64,000 bases of DNA. Source: Microbacterium imperiale. Its GTDB lineage: Bacteria > Actinomycetota > Actinomycetes > Actinomycetales > Microbacteriaceae. The notes under the pieces were generated by a model. It saw only the letters and a program-made list of their open reading frames with translations, made no database searches and was not told the origin of the DNA. Positions 10,752-18,149 of this stretch are shown piece after piece. The stretch lies in NCBI RefSeq assembly GCF_017876655.1, contig NZ_JAGIOK010000001.1, forward strand, positions 930,001-994,000, given 5' to 3'. The position numbers were made by a program, and so were the translations under genes. Numbering within the stretch: the stretch's first letter is position 1; every line of letters begins with the position of its first letter.

Positions 10752-11291
10752 ATGGCGTGGACGACCCGGGGCACCCGCGCGGTGTACGACAACCGCTGGA
10801 TCTCGGTACGCGAGGACGAGGTCACCGGGCCCGCGGGCGACGGCATCTACGGGGTCGTCGAGATGCGGCATCCCGCCGTATTTGTCGTCGCCCTCGATGA
10901 GGACGACCGCGTCTGCTTCGTCGAGGTCGACCGGTACACGACCGGCCGCTCGATCGAGGTGCCCGCCGGAGGCAGCGACGGCGAGGACGCGCTCGTGGCG
11001 GCGCAGCGTGAACTGCTCGAGGAGACGGGCCTCGTCGCGCGGACGTGGGAGCACATCGGGACGATGAACGCCCTCAACGGGATCGCCGTCGCCCCCGAAC
11101 ACGTCTTCCTCGCGCGGGATCTCAGCACCGCCGAGGACGCCACCGGCTCGCAGGACGAGGAGGGGATCGAGCGGGTGCTGTGGATGCCGTTCGCCGAGGC
11201 CCTGCGCCGCGTCGCCGCCGGCGAGATCACCGACGGCGAGACGGTGGCGGCGCTGGCCTACGCGGGCATCCGCCTCGGCCGGTTCGCCTGA
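10752..11291 (+). CDS. Nudix hydrolase, ADP-ribose pyrophosphatase-like
   Basis: A 179-aa Nudix protein. The Nudix box reads AGGSDGEDALVAAQRELLEE followed by TG, with the REL-x-EE-x-G core intact; the leading Gly is shifted by one residue relative to the strict pattern. Overall layout (an N-terminal strand pair, EVPAGG before the box, and FLARDL after it) resembles ADP-ribose/nucleoside-diphosphate-sugar pyrophosphatases of the NudF type. Substrate cannot be fixed from sequence. It is divergent from dapA and convergent with thyX, with a hairpin between the stops. Confidence 0.88.
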   Translation: MAWTTRGTRAVYDNRWISVREDEVTGPAGDGIYGVVEMRHPAVFVVALDEDDRVCFVEVDRYTTGRSIEVPAGGSDGEDALVAAQRELLEETGLVARTWEHIGTMNALNGIAVAPEHVFLARDLSTAEDATGSQDEEGIERVLWMPFAEALRRVAAGEITDGETVAALAYAGIRLGRFA

Positions 11292-11309
11292 GCCCAGCGT
11301 CCGCTGGGC
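11292..11309. terminator. Hairpin between convergent Nudix and thyX genes
   Basis: GCCCAGCG (11292-11299) pairs perfectly with CGCTGGGC (11302-11309). It starts directly after the Nudix stop and lies 9 bp from the thyX stop, so it could serve both. No U-tract follows. Confidence 0.5.
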
Positions 11310-11318
11310 GCGAAGGCG

Positions 11319-12071
11319 TCAGGGAGCGACGCGCCCGTTCGCGTTGAACGCCGCGTGCGTCAGCGGCATGAGCTCGCGCCAGGCCGTCTCCATCTTCTCA
11401 GCGCACATCTCGATCTCGCGCTGTGGGAACGACGGGAAGTGCGTGCCCTCGACCTTGGTGCGCAGCGACAGGAAGTTCATCAGCGCGCGGGCGTTCATCG
11501 TCACGTACATCGAGGAGTAGATGTTCAGCGGCAGGACGATCCGCGCGACCTCTCGGGCGACACCGGCGGCCAGCATTCGCTGGTACGCCTCGTAGGCCTG
11601 CGTGGATGCCGCGCGGGTGCTCTCGTCGACGAGCGCGAACTGCTCGTCGGTGCCAGGGAGGAACTCGTAGGCACCCGGCTTGCCCACCTGGTTGAGGTTG
11701 CGCTCCCGCGCCGGGACGTAGAACACCGGACGCAGCTCGCGGTAGCGGCCCGACTCCTCGTTGTACGAGGCCATCCGGTGACGCATGAACTCGCGGAAGA
11801 CGAAGATCGGCGCCTGCACATAGAAGGTCATCGAGTTGTGCTCGAAGGGCGACCCGTGGCGGTCGCGCATCAGATAGTTGATGAGCCCGCGGTCACGGCC
11901 GGACGCCTCGGTTCCCGCGGCGGCCGCATCGAGCGTCTGCTCCCCCTGCGTCGACACGCGCGCCGCGAACAGCACATCGGCGTCGGCGGCGGAGGAGCGG
12001 ATCAGTTCGACCGTCACATCACTGCGGAACTCGATCTCGGGCGTTGTCGGGGTCTGCTCGGCGTCGCTCAC
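11319..12071 (-). CDS. thyX: Flavin-dependent thymidylate synthase ThyX
   Basis: Makes dTMP from dUMP using FAD, NADPH and methylene-tetrahydrofolate. It is 250 aa. The ThyX signature is RHRMASYNEESGR at residues 97-109, with RHR, S102, N104-E105 and S107-x-R109 all present. The C-terminal NARALMNFLSLR helix is typical. The GTG at 12071 follows TAATCT and a 6-nt gap, so it is probably leaderless. No thyA is visible in the window. The classic dapB-thyX-dapA neighbourhood is preserved, although several plus-strand genes are inserted. Confidence 0.97.
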   Translation of the reverse strand: MSDAEQTPTTPEIEFRSDVTVELIRSSAADADVLFAARVSTQGEQTLDAAAAGTEASGRDRGLINYLMRDRHGSPFEHNSMTFYVQAPIFVFREFMRHRMASYNEESGRYRELRPVFYVPARERNLNQVGKPGAYEFLPGTDEQFALVDESTRAASTQAYEAYQRMLAAGVAREVARIVLPLNIYSSMYVTMNARALMNFLSLRTKVEGTHFPSFPQREIEMCAEKMETAWRELMPLTHAAFNANGRVAP

Positions 12072-12077
12072 GGCTTC

Positions 12078-12083
12078 AGATTA
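12078..12083 (-). promoter_or_regulatory. -10 element of an apparently leaderless thyX promoter
   Basis: TAATCT, GAAGCC (6 nt), then the GTG start of thyX on the minus strand. It is divergent from a TAATCT box at 12123. Confidence 0.52.
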
Positions 12084-12122
12084 CCCCCGGCGGCTCGGAG
12101 CGCCGGGACGGCGGGATGGGAC

Positions 12123-12128
12123 TAATCT
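12123..12128 (+). promoter_or_regulatory. -10 element before the thioredoxin-like gene
   Basis: TAATCT followed by 8 nt and a GTG at 12137. This placement argues against an in-frame ATG at 12116, which would lie upstream of the promoter. Confidence 0.45.
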
Positions 12129-12136
12129 GGACTGTT

Positions 12137-12580
12137 GTGGAACTCCTGGCGGTGGCCATCGTACTGGCCGTGCTGTTAGCGGTAACAGGCGCGATCGGCG
12201 TCGCCCTCCGATGGCGCGCCTCGCGCCCCTACCCCGCACCCCGCTTCGACGTCGTCGACCCCCGCCGGCTCGGCGCTCAGCCCGACGCCCTGGGCCGCAC
12301 CGCGACGCTGCTGCAGTTCAGCACCGAGACCGGGCACCGCTGCCCCGCCGCCCACCGCACGCTGGCCGCGGTGGCGGGCGACTGCGAGGACGTCGTCCAC
12401 CTCGACATCGACGTCACCGATCGCCCCGACATCGCGCGACGGTTCCAGATCGCCCAGACACCGACCACGTTCGTCCTCGACGGGCGCGGCGTCGTCCGCA
12501 CCCGGTTCGGCGGCGCGCCGCGACGGGATGTCGTCCAGCTCGAGATCCTGCGATTGCGTTCCGAGACCGCCTCGGTCTGA
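12137..12580 (+). CDS. Membrane-anchored thioredoxin-like protein lacking one redox Cys
   Basis: A 147-aa protein with one N-terminal transmembrane helix (about residues 1-25), then a thioredoxin fold exposed on one side of the membrane. The fold is supported by LLQFSTETGHRCPAAHRTL (active-site region), HLDIDVTDRPDIARRFQI, and the cis-proline motif QTPTTFVLDGRG. The active site, which in homologues is CxxC, reads G66-H-R-C69, so the nucleophilic first cysteine is missing. It cannot do ordinary dithiol exchange, but could act by a monothiol route or bind partners. The GTG start was chosen from the -10 position. It is divergent from thyX. Confidence 0.75.
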   Translation: MELLAVAIVLAVLLAVTGAIGVALRWRASRPYPAPRFDVVDPRRLGAQPDALGRTATLLQFSTETGHRCPAAHRTLAAVAGDCEDVVHLDIDVTDRPDIARRFQIAQTPTTFVLDGRGVVRTRFGGAPRRDVVQLEILRLRSETASV

Positions 12581-12655
12581 CCCGCGTCCGGACCCCGTGC
12601 GCTGACCCCGCGCTCGTCCCGCTGTCAAGACGTTCCCGACCGCGAGGACGCGATC

Positions 12656-12661
12656 TAGGCT
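12656..12661 (+). promoter_or_regulatory. Possible -10 (TAGGCT) for the OsmC-epimerase pair
   Basis: TAGGCT lies 43 bp before the ATG of the OsmC gene, inside the 124-bp gap after the thioredoxin-like gene. A weak -35 candidate (TTCCCG) lies 17 bp upstream at 12633-12638. Confidence 0.35.
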
Positions 12662-12704
12662 CATCCCGAGCGCACACCGCGCCGTCCCGCGAGGAGGAGA
12701 AGTC

Positions 12705-13130
12705 ATGAGCGTCACGAGCGAAGCGACCACCAGCTGGAAGGGCAGTCTGGCCGAAGGATCCGGGCAGATCGCCCTGGAGAGCTCGAACCAGGGCCCGTTC
12801 GAGGTCAACTGGAAGGCACGCAGCGAGGGCTCGACCTCTGTCACGACGCCCGAGGAGCTCATCGCCGCGGCGCACTCGTCGTGCTTCTCGATGGCGCTGT
12901 CGCACGCCCTCGCCGAGAACGGCACGCCGCCGGAGTCGGTCGAGACGACGGCATCCGTCACCTTCATCCCGGGCACCGGCATCACGGGATCCCACCTCAA
13001 CGTCAACGCCGTCGTCCCGGGCCTGTCGGCCGAGGACTTCGACCGCCTCGCACAAGAGGCCAAGAGCGGCTGCCCCGTCTCGGCGGCGCTCGCTGGTATC
13101 GAGATCACGCTCGAGGCGACGCTTGGCTGA
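12705..13130 (+). CDS. OsmC/Ohr-family peroxiredoxin
   Basis: A 141-aa OsmC-like protein that reduces hydroperoxides with a Cys pair. The peroxidatic cysteine is C60 in AAHSSCFSMALSHAL and the resolving one is C123 in KSGCPVSAALAG; both are in their family positions. The N-terminal part (TTSWKGSLAEGSGQI) gives the dimer-forming sheet. A GAGGAGAAG site precedes the ATG. The next gene begins inside this one with an 8-bp overlap, so the two are cotranscribed. The closest type is OsmC/YhfA rather than Ohr, at moderate confidence. Confidence 0.9.
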   Translation: MSVTSEATTSWKGSLAEGSGQIALESSNQGPFEVNWKARSEGSTSVTTPEELIAAAHSSCFSMALSHALAENGTPPESVETTASVTFIPGTGITGSHLNVNAVVPGLSAEDFDRLAQEAKSGCPVSAALAGIEITLEATLG

Positions 13131-14037
13131 CGCAGCCGCGCCCGGACGGGTCGTCGTCGCGGGCGCGTCCGGTCTCATCGGGCGCGCCCTCGTCGAGAGC
13201 CTGCGCAGCGACGGAATCGCCGTCACGCGGTTGGTCCGTCGCCCTGCGGCCGCACCCGACGAGGTGCAGTGGTCGCCCGGCGAACGCCCCCTCGACCCCG
13301 AGGTGCTCGCGGGCGCCCGAGCCGTCGTCGGCCTGAACGGCGCCAGCATCGGGCGCTTCCCGTGGACGCGCTCGTACAAGCACGAGCTGGTGTGGTCGCG
13401 GCTCCTTCCCACCGAGACGCTCGCCCGAGCCGTGCGAGCACTCGGTTCGGACGCCCCCGCGTTCCTGTCGTCGTCGGCGGTCGGGTACTACCCGTCGCGG
13501 CCCGGCGCCCGGATGAACGAGACGGCCCCCCGCGGCGACACCTTCCTGGCGGACCTGTGCGGCGAGTGGGAGACGGCTGCGCTCACGGCACGCGATCACG
13601 CGCGGGTCGTCCTGCTGCGCACCGCGCCGGTCGTGCATCCCGAAGCCGTGCTCAAGCCCCTCATCCTGCTGACGCGCGCGGGCCTGGCCGGTCCGATCGG
13701 GCGCGGCACGCAGGTGTGGCCCTGGATCTCGCTCGTGGACGAGGTCGCGGCCATCCGCCACCTCATCGATGCGGATGTCGCCGGGCCGGTCAATCTCACC
13801 GGGCCGACGCGCGCGACGGCCAACGACGTCGGCTTCAGCCTCGCCCTGCGGATGAACCGTCCCTACCTCGTGCGTGCGCCCGAGTGGGGGCTGCGTCTCG
13901 TGCTCGGCCGCGACGCGACCGACGCTCTGCTGACCAACGACACCGACGTCGTGCCGACCGTCCTCGAGAGGTCGGGGTTCTCGTTCACGCAACCTCGCGT
14001 CCAGGACGCGATCGCCGCGGTCGTCCCGCCGCGGTGA
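13123..14037 (+). CDS. TIGR01777-type epimerase (SDR39U1-like, NAD(P)-binding)
   Basis: A 304-aa atypical short-chain dehydrogenase of the SDR39U1/YfcH group. The Rossmann motif is VAGASGLIGRALVESL near the N-terminus. LSSSAVGYYPSRPG carries the Ser and Tyr of the active site, and IGRGTQVWPWISLVDEVAAI is the group's hallmark. Its substrate is not known in any organism. It starts with TTG at 13123, overlapping the OsmC gene by eight bases, so translation is probably coupled. It converges with the TPR gene. Confidence 0.88.
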   Translation: MADAAAPGRVVVAGASGLIGRALVESLRSDGIAVTRLVRRPAAAPDEVQWSPGERPLDPEVLAGARAVVGLNGASIGRFPWTRSYKHELVWSRLLPTETLARAVRALGSDAPAFLSSSAVGYYPSRPGARMNETAPRGDTFLADLCGEWETAALTARDHARVVLLRTAPVVHPEAVLKPLILLTRAGLAGPIGRGTQVWPWISLVDEVAAIRHLIDADVAGPVNLTGPTRATANDVGFSLALRMNRPYLVRAPEWGLRLVLGRDATDALLTNDTDVVPTVLERSGFSFTQPRVQDAIAAVVPPR

Positions 14038-14050
14038 GGGCGGACGGCGA

Positions 14051-14500
14051 TCAGGCGCGTCGCTCGGCCCGTTCGAGCCCGATGGCCGTGCGCACCGCGT
14101 GACGGGCCCGTCGCCGATCGCCGGCGCCGTCGTACGCCAGACCCAGCCGGAACCAGGCGCGCCAGTCCTCCGGTGCCCGTTCGACCGCCTCGCGGTAGCG
14201 CGGGAACAGCGCATCCGCCTCGGCACGGTCGGGACGTCCGCTCGGAGCGAGGACAATCTCCTCGCTCGGCAGGTCGGCCTCGGACTCGAGCCGCTTCGCC
14301 AGCCGTGAGGCCGAGGCGCCGAAGCTGAGCTCGCGCCAGAGGGCCCAGGTCGCGATGACGGGCAGGACCACGAGTGCGACCCCCATCGTGACGCCGACGG
14401 GGTCGCCGGAGGTCAGCAGGAGCACGGCGCGCTGCGCGACGAACACGATGTACAACGCCAACAGCGCCGACATCACGACGGCGAGGATGCGGGCGCTCAT
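14051..14500 (-). CDS. Membrane protein with a C-terminal TPR-like pair
   Basis: A 149-aa protein. Two hydrophobic helices lie at about residues 5-30 and 36-55. A soluble part follows that ends in a tetratricopeptide-like pair (ALFPRYREAVERAPEDWRAW, then FRLGLAYDGAGDRRRARHAV). The four-base ATGA overlap with dapB indicates translational coupling. Small membrane TPR proteins next to dapB are common in Microbacteriaceae. Function is unknown, with protein-protein interaction the reasonable guess. Confidence 0.8.
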   Translation of the reverse strand: MSARILAVVMSALLALYIVFVAQRAVLLLTSGDPVGVTMGVALVVLPVIATWALWRELSFGASASRLAKRLESEADLPSEEIVLAPSGRPDRAEADALFPRYREAVERAPEDWRAWFRLGLAYDGAGDRRRARHAVRTAIGLERAERRA

Positions 14501-15306
14501 GCGCCGGTGACGCGCGCGACCTGGCCGGACAGGCCGCCGTCCTCCGCGCCGACCTCGGCGGGAACGGCGCGGCTGATGCCGATGTCGATGAAGCTGTCGA
14601 GTCCGACGGTGATGCCGCGCGCCTCGCGGGCGGCATCGAGGGCGATCCGGATGCCGGGCTCGTAGGCCCGGGCCGGCTCGATCGTGTCGTGGACGATCGA
14701 GAGGGACTCACCGGGACCCGACAGGATCGTCTCCTGCCGAGCGATGACCCCGGGACGCCGCAGCGAGTGGATCGGCACGCTCGCGACCTTCTGGCCGCGC
14801 GCCCGCTGATCGGCGTGAGGCGACTCGACCGGGCCCACATCCGCGCGCGCCGCAGCGATGAGCTCAGCCGTCCGAACGGCGGTGCCGCTGGGCGAGTCGA
14901 CCTTGGTGTCGCGGTGAGCCTCGATGATCTCGATCGAGGGGAAGAACGACGCCGAGGCGGCGGCGATGGCGCTGCCGACGACGGAGCCGAGCGAGAAGTT
15001 CGGGATGAACACGACGCCGGTGCCTGCGGCATCCACCAGCGGGCGCACCTGCGCGATGCGTTCCTCGGACCAGCCCGAGGTGCCCACGAGCACGTTGATG
15101 CCGCGCTCGACGGCGGCGCGGACGACGTCGACCGAGACGGCGGGCGTCGAGGCGTCGACGACGAGGTCGGCACCGTCCAGCTCATCCAGCGCACTGCGAC
15201 TGGTCAGCACGGCGACGACCTCGAACCCGTCGGAGCGGTCGATCACGTCGCGGATGATGCCGCCGAGCTTTCCGGTTCCGCCCACGAGGGCCACGCGCGT
15301 GGTCAT
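14497..15306 (-). CDS. dapB: 4-hydroxy-tetrahydrodipicolinate reductase
   Basis: NAD(P)H-dependent reductase following DapA in the diaminopimelate/lysine route. It is 269 aa, with nucleotide-binding VALVGGTGKLGG at residues 5-16. The substrate motif reads EAHRDTKVDSPSGTA. The general acid/base His, the Lys and the SGT loop are kept, but the second His of the usual HH pair is Arg. TAGGCT lies 7 nt before the ATG, suggesting a near-leaderless message. The TPR gene overlaps its end. Confidence 0.94.
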   Translation of the reverse strand: MTTRVALVGGTGKLGGIIRDVIDRSDGFEVVAVLTSRSALDELDGADLVVDASTPAVSVDVVRAAVERGINVLVGTSGWSEERIAQVRPLVDAAGTGVVFIPNFSLGSVVGSAIAAASASFFPSIEIIEAHRDTKVDSPSGTAVRTAELIAAARADVGPVESPHADQRARGQKVASVPIHSLRRPGVIARQETILSGPGESLSIVHDTIEPARAYEPGIRIALDAAREARGITVGLDSFIDIGISRAVPAEVGAEDGGLSGQVARVTGA

Positions 15307-15313
15307 GGCTTCC

Positions 15314-15319
15314 AGCCTA
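15314..15319 (-). promoter_or_regulatory. -10 element near the dapB start
   Basis: TAGGCT, GGAAGCC (7 nt), then the dapB ATG on the minus strand. It lies partly within the last codons of the upstream permease gene. Confidence 0.45.
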
Positions 15320-16174
15320 CGCCGGAGAGAACTGGACGACCGTGTCCCAGGCGAGCTTGACGACGAGGATCGACAGCACGACGAGGAACACGATCCGCAC
15401 GAAGCCGCTGCCGTTCTTGGTGGCCATGCGCGCCCCGATGAATCCGCCGGTCATGTTCGCCGTGGCCATGACGAGCGCGAGCAGCAGCAGGATCTCGCCG
15501 TGCACTCCGTAGACGAGCAGCGCGGCCAGGTTCGTCGTGAGGTTGGCGATCTTCGCATTGACGCTGGCCTGCAGGAAGCCGTATCCGAGCACCGCGACGA
15601 GCAGGATCACGAAGAACGAGCCCGTACCGGGGCCGAGGATGCCGTCGTAGAAGCCGACGCCCACACCGATCACACTCGAGCGCCAGATGATCGCCGCTCG
15701 ACCGTCGTGGCGCGGCTCGTGGTGCAGACCCATCTTCGGCTTGAGCAGGGTGTAGATCGCCACCGCGACGACCGCCACGAGCACGATCGGGGTCAGCAGC
15801 TCGCGCGGGACGTAGCGCGACAGCGCCGCCCCGACGGCCGACCCCGCGAACGCACCGGCGACGAGGGGTACGAGCAGCACGAGTTGCACCTGGATGCGGC
15901 GCAGATACACCCAGCTCGCCGACAGCGTGCCGGCGAACGACGACAGCTTGTTCGTGCCGAGGATGAACGGCGTCGCGACATCCTTCGGCACGCCGATGAC
16001 GAGCGCCGGCAGCTGGATCAACCCTCCTCCGCCGACCACCGCGTCGACCCACCCCGCCACACCCGCCGCGACGATCAGGAAGACGAGCGCGGATATCGAG
16101 ACCGGCAGCCAGTCGGCGAGGAGGGGACCATCGAGCACCGGTCGATTCTCCGGCTCCGGCCCCGCCCCGTCCAA
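15317..16174 (-). CDS. TSUP-family (TauE/SafE) permease
   Basis: A 285-aa integral membrane protein with about eight hydrophobic segments in two repeats. The family repeats are GWVDAVVGGGGLIQLPAL with TNKLSSFAGTLSASW in the first half, and GFYDGILGPGTGSFFVI with NAKIANLTTNLAALL in the second. Members move sulfite, sulfoacetate, organosulfonates or other small anions; the substrate here is unknown. No sulfur gene is adjacent. It is separated by 30 bp from the phosphatase gene upstream and by 10 bp from dapB. Confidence 0.9.
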   Translation of the reverse strand: MDGAGPEPENRPVLDGPLLADWLPVSISALVFLIVAAGVAGWVDAVVGGGGLIQLPALVIGVPKDVATPFILGTNKLSSFAGTLSASWVYLRRIQVQLVLLVPLVAGAFAGSAVGAALSRYVPRELLTPIVLVAVVAVAIYTLLKPKMGLHHEPRHDGRAAIIWRSSVIGVGVGFYDGILGPGTGSFFVILLVAVLGYGFLQASVNAKIANLTTNLAALLVYGVHGEILLLLALVMATANMTGGFIGARMATKNGSGFVRIVFLVVLSILVVKLAWDTVVQFSPA

Positions 16175-16204
16175 TCGGGCGACGCGTCGTGCGCGCTTCG
16201 CGGC

Positions 16205-16804
16205 TCAGACGAGCAGGATGTCGGGCAGGCCCGTGCGCAGTTCGACGGGCAGGTGCGCCAGGTCGTTGTGCGACACCAGCGTCCACGGCCGGCCCGGACG
16301 CTGCGCGAGCACCGTCAGACCGCAGTGGGCCTGGTTGATCGTCAGCCAGCGCCAGTCGGGAGCTTGCAGCACCTCGCGCACGAACCAGGCGATGACGAAG
16401 TTGTGGGTGATGAGGAGTTCGTGCGTCTCGGGCTTGCGGGCGAGGAACTCGCCCACCGCGTCCGACATCTGCGCGGCGCCGGCCTCCGTCTCGGCCTCGG
16501 TGTAGGAGCCGAAGAACGGCTCGTAGGAGGGCGGAGTGTCGGGGGTCATCCCGGTCGGGACGCAGTCGAACAGCAGCGACGACGCCTGCGGAGACACGGC
16601 GGGCAGTCGCTTCGCGACGGCGCGCGCGGTCTCTTGCGCGCGCTCGAGGGGCGAATGCCAGACGGCGTCGAGTGGGACGCCGGAGATGCGATCGGCGAGC
16701 AGTTCGGCCTGGCGGCGGCCGCGCGGTGAGAGCGGGCCGTCTTCGAGTCCGTGCTCGGCGTCCTGATGCTCTCCGTGGCGCACGAGGTAGAGATACTGCG
16801 TCAC
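16205..16804 (-). CDS. Histidine phosphatase superfamily protein
   Basis: A 199-aa phosphoglycerate-mutase-like phosphatase. The catalytic motif is R9-H10-G11-E12 near the N-terminus (LVRHGE). A second conserved Arg lies in SPLERAQETA (55) and the second His in LITHNF (134). Its substrate may be a phosphorylated sugar or nucleotide and cannot be decided. The GTG start at 16804 is the only one placing RHGE at the family position. A TAGGCT about 40 bp upstream may be its -10. Confidence 0.9.
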   Translation of the reverse strand: MTQYLYLVRHGEHQDAEHGLEDGPLSPRGRRQAELLADRISGVPLDAVWHSPLERAQETARAVAKRLPAVSPQASSLLFDCVPTGMTPDTPPSYEPFFGSYTEAETEAGAAQMSDAVGEFLARKPETHELLITHNFVIAWFVREVLQAPDWRWLTINQAHCGLTVLAQRPGRPWTLVSHNDLAHLPVELRTGLPDILLV

Positions 16805-16916
16805 AGAAGCTCGATTCGAAACGATGAACAGGGCGTGATCCAGCCTACGTCACGGTCCTGACAGGCGGCCCGATCCTCCCGGCGGTGCGGTCACGCGCCG
16901 TCACGTCGGGCGTGCG

Positions 16917-17933
16917 TCACTCCACGGCGCGAGCGATGTCGGCGAGGTGCGATCGTCCGAGCTTGACCCCCACGCCCTGAGCAAGCTGATCGACGTGGCC
17001 GGGCAGGCTGGCGTTGACGATCGGCGCCGTGACGATCCGCTGCGCGAGCAGCCAGGCGACCGCGACCGCCGCCGTGGGCACGGACAGCTCGTCGGTGATG
17101 CGGTCGAGCGCCTTGAGCACGCGGGTGCCGCGACGGTTCATGCGAGCGGCGAGCTGTGAACCGCGCACGGTCGCCGACAGCCCGGTGCGATCGCGGTGCG
17201 CGCCCGTGAGGAAACCGTGCTCGAGCGCCTGCGAGGGCGTGACGGCAAGGCCTTGGGCCCCGGCGATGAGGCGCAGATCGCCGTCGAAGTCCGAGCGGTG
17301 CAGCAGGTTGTAGGGCACGTCGAGCGCCGTGAGCCGGGGGTAGCCCGCCGACGAGAGGATCCGCGCCTCGACGAGCTGCATCGCGGTGTAGCCGCTCGCC
17401 GCGAGCGCGCGCACCTTTCCGCTGTCGACGAGCCACTCCGCCGTGGCCAGGGTGTCTTCGATCGCCGTGGTGCCGTCGGTCGCGGCATCCAGGTAGAGCA
17501 CGTCGATCCGGTCGGTTCCGAGCCGGCGAAGCGAGGCCTCGACCGAGCGGACGAGGTTGACCGAACCGAGGCCCGGGTTGTCGGGATGACCCCCGATGCG
17601 AACGGTGAGGACGATGTCGTCACGGATGCCGCGGCTGGCGAGCCAGCGCCCGATGATGTGCTCGCTGCGGCCCGAGGAGTATCCGTCGGCGGTGTGGACG
17701 GCGTTGCCGCCGCGCTGGCGGTAGGCGTCGAGCACGGCATGGCTCGCCGCGAGGTCGATCGTCCAGCCGAACTCCGCTCCGCCGAGGATGAGAGGGAAGA
17801 TCCGCATCCCGGTCTCTCCGAGGGCGACGCGCACCTGCGATCCGACGGGCGGCCCGTGCACCGGGATCGGACTCGACGGATGCACGGCGGGCGCAGTGCC
17901 GGGAGCGACCTGAGTCACCCGCTCCCCCGTCAT
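16917..17933 (-). CDS. Aldo/keto-reductase-fold protein with a degenerate catalytic tetrad
   Basis: A 338-aa AKR-fold protein with the usual N-terminal strand (LGETGMRIFPLILGG), the TADGYSSGRSEHIIG segment and C-terminal helices. The ATG at 17933 is preceded by GGAGGT. Aligning by eye with the intact AKR at 28012-28995, the catalytic Asp is His80, Tyr85 is kept, Lys is Arg112 (TVRIGG) and His is Asp149 (LYLDAATD). Three of four catalytic residues are thus replaced, although the reading frame is uninterrupted and the barrel looks complete. It could be a non-enzymatic or altered-chemistry member. Probably monocistronic. Confidence 0.8.
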   Translation of the reverse strand: MTGERVTQVAPGTAPAVHPSSPIPVHGPPVGSQVRVALGETGMRIFPLILGGAEFGWTIDLAASHAVLDAYRQRGGNAVHTADGYSSGRSEHIIGRWLASRGIRDDIVLTVRIGGHPDNPGLGSVNLVRSVEASLRRLGTDRIDVLYLDAATDGTTAIEDTLATAEWLVDSGKVRALAASGYTAMQLVEARILSSAGYPRLTALDVPYNLLHRSDFDGDLRLIAGAQGLAVTPSQALEHGFLTGAHRDRTGLSATVRGSQLAARMNRRGTRVLKALDRITDELSVPTAAVAVAWLLAQRIVTAPIVNASLPGHVDQLAQGVGVKLGRSHLADIARAVE

Positions 17934-18100
17934 CGCACACCTCCGCGTCGGCGCCCAGGTCGCGAGACACAGCACCTCGGCGCGCACTTCGAGATTAGGA
18001 CACGGTGTGCCGGTCGGCGCGGATTACCGCGAACGCGCCGTAAATATCGCATAACTGTTTCATCACGACCCGCCGAGACCGGCGGCGATGGCGGAAACGA

Positions 18101-18135
18101 CGGATGCCCGCCCCCGAGTCGGGGACGGGCATCCG
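18101..18135 (-). terminator. Terminator hairpin downstream of pnp
   Basis: CGGATGCCCG (18101-18110) and CGGGCATCCG (18126-18135) pair perfectly. A further CCCC/GGGG pairing lies inside. It begins 15 bp after the pnp stop in the transcribed direction and is followed by CGTCGTTTCC. Confidence 0.7.
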
Positions 18136-18149
18136 GTCGATCAGGCGCC

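Noticed and set aside
16917..17933. Pseudogene call for the degenerate aldo/keto reductase
   Set aside because: The frame is full length, the ribosome binding site is good and no internal stop or frameshift is seen; loss of catalytic residues alone does not make a pseudogene.
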